From Paralvinella palmiformis (taxonomy: Eukaryota; Annelida; Polychaeta; Terebellida; Alvinellidae), in assembly GCA_025642065.1 (NCBI GenBank), contig JAODUP010000158.1, positions 232,001 to 296,000 on the forward strand: a stretch of DNA of 64,000 bases, given 5' to 3'. The position numbers and the translations under genes are program-made. A model generated the notes under the pieces. The model worked only from the letters and a program-made list of their open reading frames with translations, was not told the DNA's origin and did not search any database. Positions within the stretch are counted from its first letter, which is position 1. Every line of letters begins with the position of its first letter. Of the stretch, positions 1 through 11,421 are shown piece after piece.

Positions 1-325
1 AATGGCCGCGTCGATTGATGGTTTGATTAAGACTTGAGAGAACACTGACATGAACTAAAAAGGCCACTGCAGATGTACTCGTACTTTAGCATTCTGAACC
101 AGGAACACTGATCAGCCACTTCTACCCATCATATTTTTATCCAAAATGTTTATATTGTGGAGGATGGTTTAGGTGTTCGACAATCAAATGTAAAAGTAAC
201 AAATAGTTGTTCAAATTATTAAAAATAGATGTAGCTGGAATATATGTATTAACTACTCATCTATTTCTATATGTAGTTTAATTTAGTTTTAGTATAATTA
301 CTTTATACTGCCATGGTTTGCATTT
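1..325. other. Unassigned AT-rich DNA
   Basis: I see no coding or repeat signature that I can support. It lies directly upstream of a LINE reverse-transcriptase remnant on the same strand, so part of it may be badly decayed LINE coding sequence. Confidence 0.4.
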
Positions 326-1140
326 CTGCCATAGTTTGGGTCCCAGTACTTTTCCTTTGGTTGAAAGACATCTTCACTTGTAGGCTGATGACACAGAGCT
401 GTATGTATCACTGGATCCTGGTAATGAGCTATATTCTTCCTCTTCTGTGAAGAATTTGTAACATTGTATTACTGATATTTGGCTATGGATGACTCAAAAT
501 ATTCTAAAAACATATATTATATATTCGGTTTCACCCCATTGTGTTTAATCCCTAGAAATATAAGGCAGTACAGATGTGTACTTGTTCCATTAACCCTAAT
601 GGATCAGTAAAATATCTAGGGGTTACTTTAGACGAATTGATTGATTGATGTTTTACGGCCACATTTGTCTATATGATAGGCTAAATGGAACTTTCGACCA
701 AGTATTAATATGAATGAACATGTCACATCAGTATGCCGAGATGTTAATAACAACTTATTAATCTATCAGTAACGTGGCGCCTGAATACCTATGTGATATT
801 GATGCTATAAGAAGGTCATCCCGAAAACTGAGATCATGCAGTCAGATACTAGTGCAAGTACTCGTATTTTGGTTAAAGTAAAAGCGTGATTGTGCAGTTA
901 GGGTTCCAGCCCCCACTTTGTAAAATAGGTTAACTGTGCATATTAGAAATGCCTCGTCTATTAAAATGTTTAACTCTGTTCTAAAAACACACCTCTTCGG
1001 GGTTGCTTTCTCAGATAGGTAATGATTATCATTCAAATTCCTTATTGTGTTTTTACAGACATACTATTTGGGGTATCACTGTACAGAAGCTTTGAGTGGC
1101 TTCTGATAAAAATAACACTTTATTAAATATATTAAATATA
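326..1140 (+). pseudogene. Non-LTR retrotransposon (LINE) remnant: RT catalytic motif to 3' UTR
   Basis: Decayed 3' half of a CR1/L2-like LINE on the + strand. Translation near 335-480 gives a degraded GxxxGP segment followed by ADDTELYVSLDPGNEL. This is the RT catalytic YADD region with the Tyr codon changed to amber TAG (381-383). Next come a WLWMTQN segment (480-500) and, near 606-632, GSVKYLGVTLD, all standard order for this RT class. The thumb/C-terminus follows at 800-1020: SRKLRSCSQILVQV, an LWNRL-like block with Trp changed to a stop, then HIRNASSIKMF and LKTHLF. The 3' UTR (about 1021-1140) resembles that of the LINE at 59.6 kb and runs into an (ATT)n tail. There are several stops and frameshifts and at least one internal deletion (about 720-775). 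The element is dead. Motif order is seen directly. The family name is inference. Confidence 0.8.
637..689 (-). mobile_element. SINE family 1, tail-only insertion (53 bp) inside a LINE
   Basis: The segment carries the 3' end of SINE family 1 in reverse: GATTGATGTTTTACGGCC, then a region ending AGGCTAAATGG. It interrupts the LINE between GVTLD and a downstream block reading INMNEHVTSVC. Flanks 625-636 and 690-701 match at 10 of 12 positions and are read as an aged target-site duplication. Confidence 0.7.
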
Positions 1141-1179
1141 TTATTATTATTATTATTATTATTATTTTATTTCTTTTAA

Positions 1180-1257
<78 letters not shown>

Positions 1258-1284
1258 GATGAATGGATGGATGGATGGATGGAT

Positions 1285-1360
<76 letters not shown>
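1139..1360. repeat. Compound microsatellite (ATT)n-(GGAT)n-(TA)n
   Basis: (TTA/ATT)n from 1139 to about 1256 with one interruption, (GGAT)n at 1257-1287, then (TA)n at 1288-1359. It begins exactly where the LINE 3' UTR ends, so the ATT part is probably an expanded LINE tail. Reverse-strand frames across it encode only poly-Asn, poly-Ile or Ile-Tyr runs and are not genes. Confidence 0.95.
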
Positions 1361-1362
<2 letters not shown>

Positions 1363-2439
1363 ATTAGCAAGGCGCGCGATAAAATGAAGACGCTCATTTA
1401 ACAATTATAAATCATTTTTATTCATTATTCAGGTTATGACCTGGAAGTGTAGTGATAAAAGCAATCAGGTAAACTGTCACGACTATCAGATAATAATTAA
1501 TTAAGATTTATTATGCAACAAACTTCAGTAACTAATACCAGTAAACAATGATAAAAACAGAAGAAAATTGCTACTAAGCCCCTCATCTTTTCTGCAAAAT
1601 GACTAACATAACTTTGTATGAGCTGGTTTTCGCCAATAATGATCAATTTCTTGTCTAATTTATGAATGCAGTAAAAATTTCATTAACAGAGCAACGTCCA
1701 TCCAATATCCCATTAACATTAATTCCATCTTGGTCTAGTTATTACTTTGGTCATGTGATAAGGAACTTGTTTTCGAATTCTTCTAAAAGTGTCATGGCGA
1801 CTGAAATCTGAGGATGGCGCGGAATAGAAAAGCAGACAACACTCGATATGTGTCATTATAAGTTTGGTATCTCTTTCCTAGTATATGACCTAGTGCCAGC
1901 TGTTGATATTGTTACTGTTATCTGTTTATCGCAATTTTAGAGCATCCCAATTTGATCTCTGAACATTATTATATGTCACCTTTTATCAGCAACTTCAATA
2001 AAGGCATTTCGAGTACTGACCATAGTAGATGGGTTACGCTATTGCGCATATGACTCACGACGAATGCCCTATTTAGTTGATGAAATATTCTACTAATCCA
2101 TTAACCAGGAATTGTAAAATCAGAACATAAAACCAAGGCGAGAATTTGGCATTTGTCTCACTGAGTCTTCCTGTAAATTGAAACACACATCAAAATAAGA
2201 CAGATGACATTACTGTGGGAATTTTTGGTTAAAAGTGTTTGGCTGGCTCTATTATTCATTGACATACCCGTTTATTCATTGTGATCATTAATCTCTTACT
2301 CGCCAATCCAGTTGAGGTAGGACATGTACTAAGATAAACATTCAACCAAAATATTACAACAGAATCTATTAATTCTGGCAATAGAAATATATTTGAGAAA
2401 TCATTAATAAACCATATACCATTATGTAGAGCTAAAGGT
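1361..2439. other. Unassigned intergenic or intronic DNA
   Basis: No coding potential, repeat unit or structural signal that I can support. Confidence 0.4.
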
Positions 2440-2765
2440 GTGTGCGATCACTTTACTACTCTGACTACAATTTAAATCGGGACATCACAGGACTTGCTGT
2501 ACACTAGAATTAGAAAAACTCGATGATGCATTTGCTGTTGGGTAATGTGATACGTGGAAGTGAAATAGATCACCGACTAACAAGTCTCTTCAGTGGCACT
2601 TTTTCGTGGATAGCCGATTAACTTTGACAATAACGAACAACAACAATGGTGGAATACAAAGTCGACAAACGGCAAATGGTGAAGTAAGACCGAAAGAACA
2701 ATAAACAAATAAGGTAATTACTGAATAAACCGGAATTAGTGGCTTCGACAAAAAAAAGGACGTAT
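2440..2765 (-). repeat. Dispersed repeat block S, reverse-strand copy
   Basis: The reverse complement matches the blocks at 17,640-18,110 and 22,740-23,180. It contains the diagnostic run GAAGAGAC...TCGGTGATCTATTTC and, further on, GTCCTGTGATGTCCCGATTT, which corresponds to GTCCCGTGATATCCTGATTT in the 22.9-kb copy. It is non-coding and of unknown type, and is the only reverse-oriented S copy here. Confidence 0.6.
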
Positions 2766-3719
2766 GAGAAAACGAAGCGAAGTTGGGCGAGGAGAATACC
2801 GAATCGGAACAGTTAGTTAACGGCTTACCTCACAACTGACTGACTGTATAACACCTGCTAAATTACGAAAACAATCGTCGTACAACGATGATCTTGGGTG
2901 GCTTAATTCGTTCTGGAGCATTATTAAGTAGTACACGTGGTTATTGTAAATGTCCTTAATGCAGTCTATCCGACGTAAACTATTTCCATAGATTATCTTT
3001 ATTATTATAAACAAACGACCCTAATCTAATCCACTATTTAACGTATACTGATTCTGCTATTAATTATGTAAATTTTGCAAAAATCGATTCATGAATTAGA
3101 CATGGCGAAATTCATGCTATAAAATTTATTAACCGTTTTATTATTGGGTAGCGGTTACATTAATAGCTACTAGGATTCACCTTTATTGGTGAGAGGACCT
3201 CATAAACGTAAGGTGTTCTGAAATGGTGGCCATTAAGAGATGCATCGTGGCACAAATCAGTATTAAAACCTATCGAAATATTAAAAGAAGAAACAATAAT
3301 AAACATGTTTTATCATACATTCAAGCTAAGGACTTTTGCCACTGAATAGTCATTCAAGATAAATATTTTGCAATGGTGTCTTATTGTTGTCCAATAGATA
3401 ATCCAACAGTCGTATTCAATGACGATAAATTGTTCAGATATTACCGTGTAAATATGACCAAGGAGCGACTTATTTACGGAATATCCCACAAACAGAAGTT
3501 TGGGTCAGTTGACAATATTAGGTGTATTTTTTAATTTCAACTGACTCACCTTTATCAAGAAACGGGTGAAATTTATGTTGCTGATGTTTAATATTTTTAA
3601 CCTGCATTTATTGCCCACATACTGGACATAAAATGTATCAGTCTCCAATGAGGTATACCTAATGTCGAATGTCTTCTCGTAAGTCGAGTATCACTTCCTT
3701 CATGATGACTTTTGTCCCG
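2766..3719. other. Unassigned DNA
   Basis: Only short open frames lie here and none resembles a known protein. No clear repeat relationship was seen. Confidence 0.4.
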
Positions 3720-4120
3720 CAGGGTCGACAGAATGAGAATGACACGCTATTCGGAATAACTAATTACTGAATGTCATCTGTCGTAGCTCTGAAACACGCT
3801 AGATCTTTCTAAAGAGAACAAGACGTATAATCTTTGGTGACGGCTTAATGTTGGTATGCACATATCCCGGGGCCTAGCATTCGTATTTCATTCCTGTTCA
3901 GAGAGTGATTCGGTTAGTTGTGTCCAGGAATTTCCCCTTGGCTAAATGTATTTCAGGGATGACCAACAGCAATAGTAAATAAACCATGCAAACAAAGGGC
4001 TGATGACAGACTGGCTATGTGTCAAAAGAAGGAGCGATTCCCTAAAGAAATAACAGGATCAAGTTGAAACATCTTATTAAAGGATGAAATATCCGCCAAA
4101 TAGACAAAAATGGAGGCTTT
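3720..4120 (+). repeat. Fragment of repeat block P
   Basis: Similar to the right-hand part of block P (9,830-10,240 and 20,700-20,820). Shared landmarks are AACTAATTACTGAATGYCA, CCAYGCAAACAAAG and ATGTGTCAAAAG, followed by a TTCCCTAAAGAAAT stretch. It is more diverged than the other copies, and no coding sequence is seen in any of them. Confidence 0.6.
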
Positions 4121-4204
4121 ATAACATTGCTATAGAACATTATTATTAGAACATCTAGCATTCATTGATGAATGGACGTAATAATAGCTTACATAAAATA
4201 TTGT

Positions 4205-4272
4205 GAAGTTTTACGGCCATTTTATACACATGACAGGGTAATCGGATTGAACAATCGCCAAAGATAATGAGT
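4205..4272 (-). mobile_element. SINE family 1 fragment (decayed)
   Basis: GAAGTTTTACGGCCA, CACATGACAGGGTAAT and CCAAAGATAATGAGT match the central-to-tail part of SINE family 1 in reverse. The tRNA-like head and the (ATC)n tail are missing. Confidence 0.55.
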
Positions 4273-4737
4273 AAAAATGATAACTGACACCTTACACACA
4301 TAGAGAAGCCTGGATACAAAACCTAAGCTTACACAACGAACATGAATTATATATTACATATTAAGAGGTATAGTTCATATATTCCATTATTGTTAATGTG
4401 GTGATGTTTTTGTCATGAAGCATAATGGAATAATACTGTATAGCGGATTACCATATCCTGAGTTGTCCAATAACACCTGAATTACAGTTGGATGCCACAT
4501 ACCACAATAGGGCAAAGACCATCAAACTAATAAGTAAATGGTATAAACCACGACCTGGGTAAACATTTTAAATCTACAATTAAAAAAAACATACTCTATG
4601 ATACCGTCCGATCTGTAACTCACCAGGTCCCACTGTGAACCTCCTCTCTGTTGTCAACTTGAGTCGGTCTACGTTCTTGGTAGATAACCCTTTGTAAGTT
4701 CTGAATTAGTCGTGATACATCAACATTAAATTATTGT
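4273..4737. other. Unassigned DNA
   Basis: Nothing recognised. It ends in a GT-rich stretch that marks the left side of the R4 repeat copies. Confidence 0.4.
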
Positions 4738-5700
4738 GAATATGTGTTTGCATGTGTGTATATGCGTATATTCGTGTGTGCGTGTGTATGTGTATGTGCG
4801 TGTATGTACGTGCGCCCGTGCGTCAGTGCGTAATAAAAGCATAAATATTTATAATAAATCTGAACTACTCATCAGCCTGTGAGGCCCAGCCAATTTCTAT
4901 CACGTTCACAGGGAATCATGTATATGTAGGCTATCTACAGAAGGCAGAAGCACATATAAATAGCACCATTTGATACTAAATTCACGCAAACAGTACATGC
5001 ATCTGATACATTGATAAGCTAATACATACACAAGGTAACTACTTTGATACCATACTATACAGTGTAGAGTAGTTTGATGTGGTTCAAAAGAAACTTATAC
5101 ATAGAATATTTCAAAACTACAGATGCTAACTTCAGCTTCATCCTGGGTTCTAATAATTAAACAAATCTTACCTATATTAACCGTACTGACAGAGGTCAGA
5201 CAGGTCTGGCGTGGAAAGTTGTTTTCTGACCAGGATGAAAAGTTAGGTCTGTTACAGAACGCATCAACCAAGATAACAACTTTGGGTTGAACACATGACA
5301 AACTTGCGTTCTGTACACTCTACCTACATATCGAAGCAGCCGAAAGTCTAAGCTAAAACTAAAGTAGCAATACTGCATAATGGATTAAGACTAGACACAA
5401 ATATCGCCACAATTCTGAATAAATACTATAGTTTGCCCAAACCTAGCAGCTAATCCTCATACCTTTAAGGTCATCACTTAGTGAACCTTCTTCATCAACT
5501 GCTGATTAAGTGTTCCTTAATATACACAATTATGTGTTGCGAGGTCTGGATTAAAGCGTCTATCTGAGATATCTATTTGATCTATAATCCAGGATGTTGG
5601 ATTTCGAGCAGTAATCTGACAACACGAATGACGTTTGGAGATTATAACAGCCATAAATTCAACAATTTTCTTTTCTCATTGTAGCCTATTACTCCCAATA
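4738..5700 (+). repeat. Dispersed repeat block R4, copy 1
   Basis: This ~1-kb non-coding block recurs at 36,180-36,960, 43,340-44,530 and 56,930-57,965. It starts with a GT-rich tract (4740-4830). The best shared core is CTACTCATCAGCCTGTG (from about 4865), followed by GTAGGCTA, then a segment with CAGTAATTT-like and AACTTTGGG-like words, and CTAACAGCTAATCCTCATA or a close variant near 5440. No open frame is conserved between copies. The class of element is unknown. Confidence 0.65.
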
Positions 5701-5788
5701 TCAGGAAAATGGTATAATAAGAACTCTATTTCAAACTAGGCGTGATTTCTAATATGTACAATATGAGCTTTAGGATATATAACTACAA

Positions 5789-5789
5789 C

Positions 5790-5820
<31 letters not shown>

Positions 5821-5873
5821 GGTTTTAAGAACCTTACAAAATATTTCTTTCCTTGCTGCAAGTTTATTTCGAT

Positions 5874-5969
<96 letters not shown>

Positions 5970-5995
5970 AAGTGAGAGAGAGAGAGAGAGAGAGA
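5789..5995. repeat. (AAT)n and long (AG)n microsatellites
   Basis: (AAT)n at about 5789-5817 and (AG)n at 5876-5994 with a few interruptions. The poly-Leu-Ser and Arg-Glu frames across it are artefacts. Confidence 0.95.
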
Positions 5996-6179
5996 TTATA
6001 TGACAATGCATTGCCATAGTCCAGTCAAGAACTTATAAGTGTTTGGAATAAACTCTTACATTTCTCTTATGTACTTTATCTACTTACGATTAAGACTTAT
6101 ATTTCTTATTTCATGAACAAATATAATTCACCTGCTGAGTACTATCCAATATAAGCCCTAGACTTCTCACAAACATTGA

Positions 6180-7640
6180 AGAATGTATATAACTGGATCC
6201 TATCTAAATGCGAAGATTGTCAGTTTCTTCACATGTTGCTTGAATGAGAAAACAATGAACTCGGTCTTATCCTTATTCAATTTCAGGATGTTGTTGTTCA
6301 ATCAAATACTTATATCTCCAACACAAGCACCCAACGAAGATGAAATATCATCGCATTTATTACATGACATTAAAGTCATGTAGACCCGAGTATCATCGCA
6401 ATAAATTGAATTATGTCATCGAGATACGACTTTACCTAGGTTAGGGCATTTTCTTTTATGTCAAAAGAAAATTCTAAGCGCTTCAGTACTATCAAGCATA
6501 ATTAATTTAGTCGTGGATTGTTTATCAAGAGCCTTATTAATGATACTGTGCACCTTTAAGAGAGCAGTTTCTATTAAATGAACTCTACGATCAACAGTTT
6601 GATAACTGTCATGTACGTCACTGTGCTCTAGGTGGTATTGTTTACGCCTTGCTACTACCTTTTCAATACGTTCGAAGGTTAGAAATAGGACGATAACTCT
6701 TTCTATCTTCCTTATCCAACCAAACGTTCTTAAGCAATGGAATTATAGCGACTCGTTTCAAACACAGTGGCATTACTGACTCCTCAGTCACTCGCCTGGT
6801 GATAAGGGTTGTTATCAGTGCTAGGCGTTGATCCACATATTCCTTCAATAGCTGAATGGACAGTGGATCAATGTTAAATGACTTGTTCGGAGACTTGGTG
6901 ATATCTTCTTGGCCTCAGCTTCAGAAAGTGGTCGAAACATTTCAAGTATTTTCCCATAAACACAACATATCCACATCCATGGAGATATCGCAGTTATTAT
7001 TTGGGGAATCAGCCGGCGTATCCACCAGGGAGGTAGCATAGGCCACTTGAGGAAGATATACATTTGATATACTTGCTATCAAGCTTTTAGTTAATTTTAA
7101 AAGTTTCTTTTAATTCTTTTCCCATTCCTCTATCTTTGCCTGTATATTTTCGTTCCCTCTGTTTTCTTCCAAATCCAAAACATATATAATCTTATCAGAG
7201 TATCAAAAATATTTTGTTATAAGCTTCTATCAATTCATGAAGTATTCCCTCACATTTACTGAAGTATTGACACGACTGTAAATCCTCTATAAATGTTTTA
7301 CCATTTATGCTACAAGAACGAGACATTCTGGATGCCATATTTCATCGTATCCATATTAATAAATAACTATACAGTGAGATGATTGACGAAGTATTTACTT
7401 TTGTTGCTACTTTGATAAAAGTTGATACAAAGGTAACTCTAACTGTAATGGAGCTCGATTCTCTAGAGATGGCCATATCTAGTGTGTGACCTCCTTTGTG
7501 GGATGCGTCATTGACATGCTGAGTCAATCGGTGTGAATCTAATATATTGCAAACTTACGTGCTTATAATACACGTGGAATTTAAATCACTAGTTATTATA
7601 ACATCACTCATGAGATATTATGGCTATCAGTGGTATCCTC
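6180..7640 (-). pseudogene. CR1/L2-like LINE remnant: endonuclease end plus RT
   Basis: Read on the minus strand from 7640 down. The end of an AP-like endonuclease comes first (7,345-7,530: QHVNDASHKGGHTLDMA, a family hallmark), then a linker with FIEDLQSCQYFSKCEG. At about 6,680-6,880 a pre-RT block reads NIDPLSIQLLKEYVDQRL and then AIIPLLKNVWL and KSYRPISNL (RT fingers). At about 6,500-6,600 ETALLKVHSIINKALDK is followed by LIMLDSTEALRIFF, the position of the first catalytic Asp motif in intact relatives. At 6,392-6,403 the codons read YCDD, replacing the usual YADD, followed by KLNKDKTEFIVF. The stretch between the first catalytic motif and YCDD is only about 100 bp against roughly 300 expected, so the RT palm is internally deleted. 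Frameshifts and stops are many. A dead element. Confidence 0.85.
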
Positions 7641-7739
7641 CGTGTAGCTATCTCCGCATGAAGAAAACAATGAATTTACACCAGGATTTTGTGATAAGGA
7701 CTTACTTTGTTGTTGTCAGCAGGAAATCTAATATATTTA

Positions 7740-10460
7740 TGAAATGGTCTAATTGTATATATATCTATAAAAGATGATACCTTATAATTTAATAAAATCA
7801 AATTTGAATGCCCTAATGTTATTGCAACTGGCTAAATTATAGCAAAGGAAGCACAGATGTTAAACTGTTGATCGGATCACTTGGTTCGTTTGCTCCTTAT
7901 TAATAAAAACTTTGGTGCTGACAAAATCTTTCCTGTATTAAGATAAACAGATATAAGTGATAATACATTAAATAGCAGAAACGTCGCTAAATGGCTGTTG
8001 CTAATATTGTATAATCCCACATATTGACTGTTTTCTGCTTATATATTACGCAACGTCCTCAGATTTTAGTCACCATGACACCTTCGGCTCATTTCAAAAA
8101 CAACTTTCTTGTCAAATTACAAGAAATTAATTATTATTGACAAAAACCATTTAACAAAAACCTCATCTTATATCATTGTGTGCATGTGTGTGTGTATGTG
8201 TGCATGCACGTTTGTCTCCAAATAATAACGAATGTATGCAGCCATACTAATCTGTATGTCGTATTAAATGGGATATTTAAATATAAATCTAAGACCACAA
8301 ACTGACAGAAACATCTCCAGACATAAATACACCAGACCGTCATCTATTGACCATAAGCTACAAGCATGACCAACAAACAGTAAAGTTTATTAATACTTCC
8401 ATAAAGATCAACAGATGGTTGATTACGTTGGTCACGTTGGTTACCATGTTCCCTCTTCATTCAATTAGCATTATGTCATTTTGCGAGAAACGTATGGTTG
8501 CCCACGTGGGTAGGTTATTTCGGTAGTTGTTTGGTCGGCACGAAACATCGAGAATACAAATATCCAGTTAATATTGTTGCCGCATCTAATTGAATGTCGG
8601 CAATTTTGAATTTACAGGAAGTATCATCAACTCTATTATTGATTGATTTCTATCTATCTATGTAGTATACTGTTATTATTATGTTCTTGTTTTTTGTCAT
8701 TATTGATGTTGATGTTGTAGTCATCGCTTTGTCAAACAGAAGTTCATATGTTAATATTACAAGTTGTAGACACTTTCATAGATATTTTCCAACTTTTCGA
8801 TTACCTTCAGCCCACTTTTTTAGTTGTTTAACATTATTTGTGTGATAGATCCCAATATCACTATATTTATCCAATTTTCACAGGAATATATAACACGGTA
8901 TCTATCAATCATGAAATATTAAACTTGTTATCGATCACTAAAGTATATCTGAATCGTATATATTTCTACAGATGAGTTAACTGAACCAGATACTGAGCTA
9001 CACCAAACGATGGATTATGTTATACACTAATCTACAGCTGAGTGGACTGTGACTGATTCTCATCGGCTACTACTTTGATCACGGCAGATGTTCATCTTTG
9101 TGTGGATTGACTGATCTGTATTGTTATACCATGGCAAATAGAGGAAGATTTTGGTGGTAGTAAGGCAAGGAAGCGAACGTGACCTGTAAATCCTTGAGCA
9201 TATTTCAATTCGTTCACCATCTACTATTTGCTGTTTAGTATAACATCCATGGGTATGCAGATATACAAAAACCGCTCCTAAAAGCCGACGATCTTAGACT
9301 GTCGAGCATCACATGTACGTAGTGTATTGTCAACGGGTACTTCAGCCAGCCAATTTGATGTGCGACCCATTCAGTCGAACCATCCGTATGAATTATCGCA
9401 CTGTCACATAATAAAAAATAGTACCTGGATAGGTCGAATGTCAAATCTGACTGTGTAATATGTGCACTATCTATACTACCCTTCACGATATGAACATATC
9501 TTATATCTAGTATTGGCTAAAAGAGACAAGTTATATTCCTTGATTCAAAATGCCCTTTTTATCCCATATCGATGTACTTTCATTTCATAATCAGCGTCTC
9601 AGTCATCTCTTCCATTGTCTGACGGAATAAAACCTAAAAGCCATGATGGTCAGTTACACAGTTACAATTTACCGGACGTCATCAGTATAACATTACCACA
9701 CCACATATGGCATTAATAGTATCAATCTGAAACGATGTGCACTTATTGCGCTTTGACCGAATGTTAAGTGTATATTTGAGAGTAAGCCAAACTTTCCTGT
9801 GATGTCGCTCAAAGTGAGACTGACGCGTTATATAATGGCCAATTGGCCAATTGGGTCATAGGAGAACTAATTACTGAATGCCACCAGTAATATTTACGCA
9901 TCACCGCATATTTTATGAAGAGAAAACGATGTCCAATCTACGGTGACGCCTTTCAGCTGTTTCATAGAATTGTGTGTAAAATCAGTGAGTGAATTGTTTT
10001 GTTTAACCCCGACTCTGGTCACTGAGCCTTTTAGTTGGGTAGCTGGTAGTGTATCGTACCGGATGTCGAGATTCAAATCAATTTACTTGTGTATAGGAGT
10101 TACCCTTTGGTCATGTGTGCCTCACGTGTAACAACGCAAATACGAATTAAACCACGCAAACAAAGCAAATTAATATGTGTCAAAAGGGGATAGATTCCCT
10201 AAAGAAATGTCAGTAGCAAGTGGAACCTTTTAATTAAAGGGTCAAATAGACACCGTACTATAATTGGTTTTCCAATGACCTGGAAGTCCACAGCGCAGTG
10301 AGCTACCAACGTTAATCGTAAATGACAGGTGCTAGCGGCAAAATTCGAAGGAAACGTTTTCATGGCGATGGATTCGTGACAATCAGCGCTTACTCGTGCC
10401 AGTAATTTCTCAATCAAATATCGCAACTGCCTGTTGACATATTTAGACTCGCCCACCATC
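7740..10460 (+). repeat. Dispersed/duplicated block P, copy 1
   Basis: A ~2.7-kb non-coding block, collinear with 18,330-21,010 and, with gaps, 24,430-26,958. Landmarks are CCTCAGATTTTAGTCRCCA near 8058, TTTTGCGAGAA near 8480, ACTAATCTACAGCTGAGT near 9028, CAGCCAGCCAATTTGATGTG near 9344, CCCATATCGATGT near 9560, GTCCACAGCGCAGT near 10288 and TTCTCAATCAAAT near 10406. Every short open frame is interrupted in at least one other copy, so I read no protein here. It may be a long non-autonomous element or plain duplicated sequence. Confidence 0.75.
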
Positions 10461-10919
10461 GGTCATTTTCTGTTTAATACAATTCTTCATCAACCGATCC
10501 TGAAGACGATAATCTTAGGCAGTAGAATATTGGATGTACATGTCATCCAGCAGCCGAAATGGTGTTCGAGCAATTCTGTCAAACTAATCAAAATGTGTCA
10601 TCGCGGTGTTACAATACATAAAATACTACCTAGACGTTGAGATAATTATACCTGGAGTTACCGATGGAAATACGGTGTAAATACATACAACACATACAAC
10701 ACAATAGGGTGTAATAGTATTAACAGAACACAGAGGTATGTTTGCAGAACTGCAATATGACATGTATTGTGCTTGTATAAAATACGTGTTCTCTCATGTT
10801 GAGTTAATGATTTAAAGTACCAAGCCACATTCTGACGTTAATTTATATTGGAGTGTATTTATATCAAATTACACAAACTACCAACCGGCTACTATTCATT
10901 GTTCCATTGATTCACAACA
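10461..10919. other. Unassigned DNA
   Basis: Nothing recognised. Block P homology fades just before this stretch. Confidence 0.4.
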
Positions 10920-11421
10920 CAGGCGAACCTGTCTAAACAGTTCCCCGTAAAACACCGATATCCTGTCAAAACCCGCCCCGTATCAAGCCAAGGTATGAAG
11001 GTATCGTGACAGTTTGCCGATCTTCATTATAAAGAATAGCGATGATGACCAGGTCTCCATTTCCGCCATCTAACAAATATTCCTGCTCCAGCTCTCCCCT
11101 GTTGAAGTACAGCACACACTTGAACAGTTGACTGATTATACGTACAATGAAGAAGACAAACTAGTTTCATATCTACGGTGCCTTACAGAGCTTAACAACA
11201 CAGCCATCGTCAAGAAATAAATTTGTACTAAACAATGTGTCATAAATGACTTCTTCCATTAAAACAATTATTGCAATAATATATTTAATTACATAAACAA
11301 AATGCCTTTATAAGTATTACAAATGTGTAGCTCCTATATCTGATTAAATATTTGAAATCACTGTCTAAACGGACGGTCACTACTCCTTCCGTCGGGGGGT
11401 CAATTTAGACAGGTTCATCTG
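10920..11421. mobile_element. Short inverted-repeat DNA element (pogo/Tc1-like MITE candidate)
   Basis: A 502-bp segment with terminal inverted repeats. The left end reads CAGGCGAACCTGTCTAAA and the right end, reverse-complemented, reads CAGATGAACCTGTCTAAA (16 of 18 match). A TA dinucleotide lies outside the right end and CA outside the left, consistent with a TA target with one mutated copy. The 5'-CAG terminus suits the pogo/Tc1 group. No transposase coding sequence lies inside. A further TGTCTAAA copy sits near 11363, giving partly nested repeats on the right. Confidence 0.6.

Noticed and set aside
1080..1106. AGAAGC...GCTTCT hairpin in the first LINE 3' UTR, which looked like a compensatory version of the GCGCC stem
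   Set aside because: When aligned with the 59.6-kb copy, the right arm falls at a different position, so it is not the homologous stem.
6856..7041. Plus-strand frame of 61 codons
   Set aside because: Antisense shadow of the LINE at 6.2-7.6 kb.
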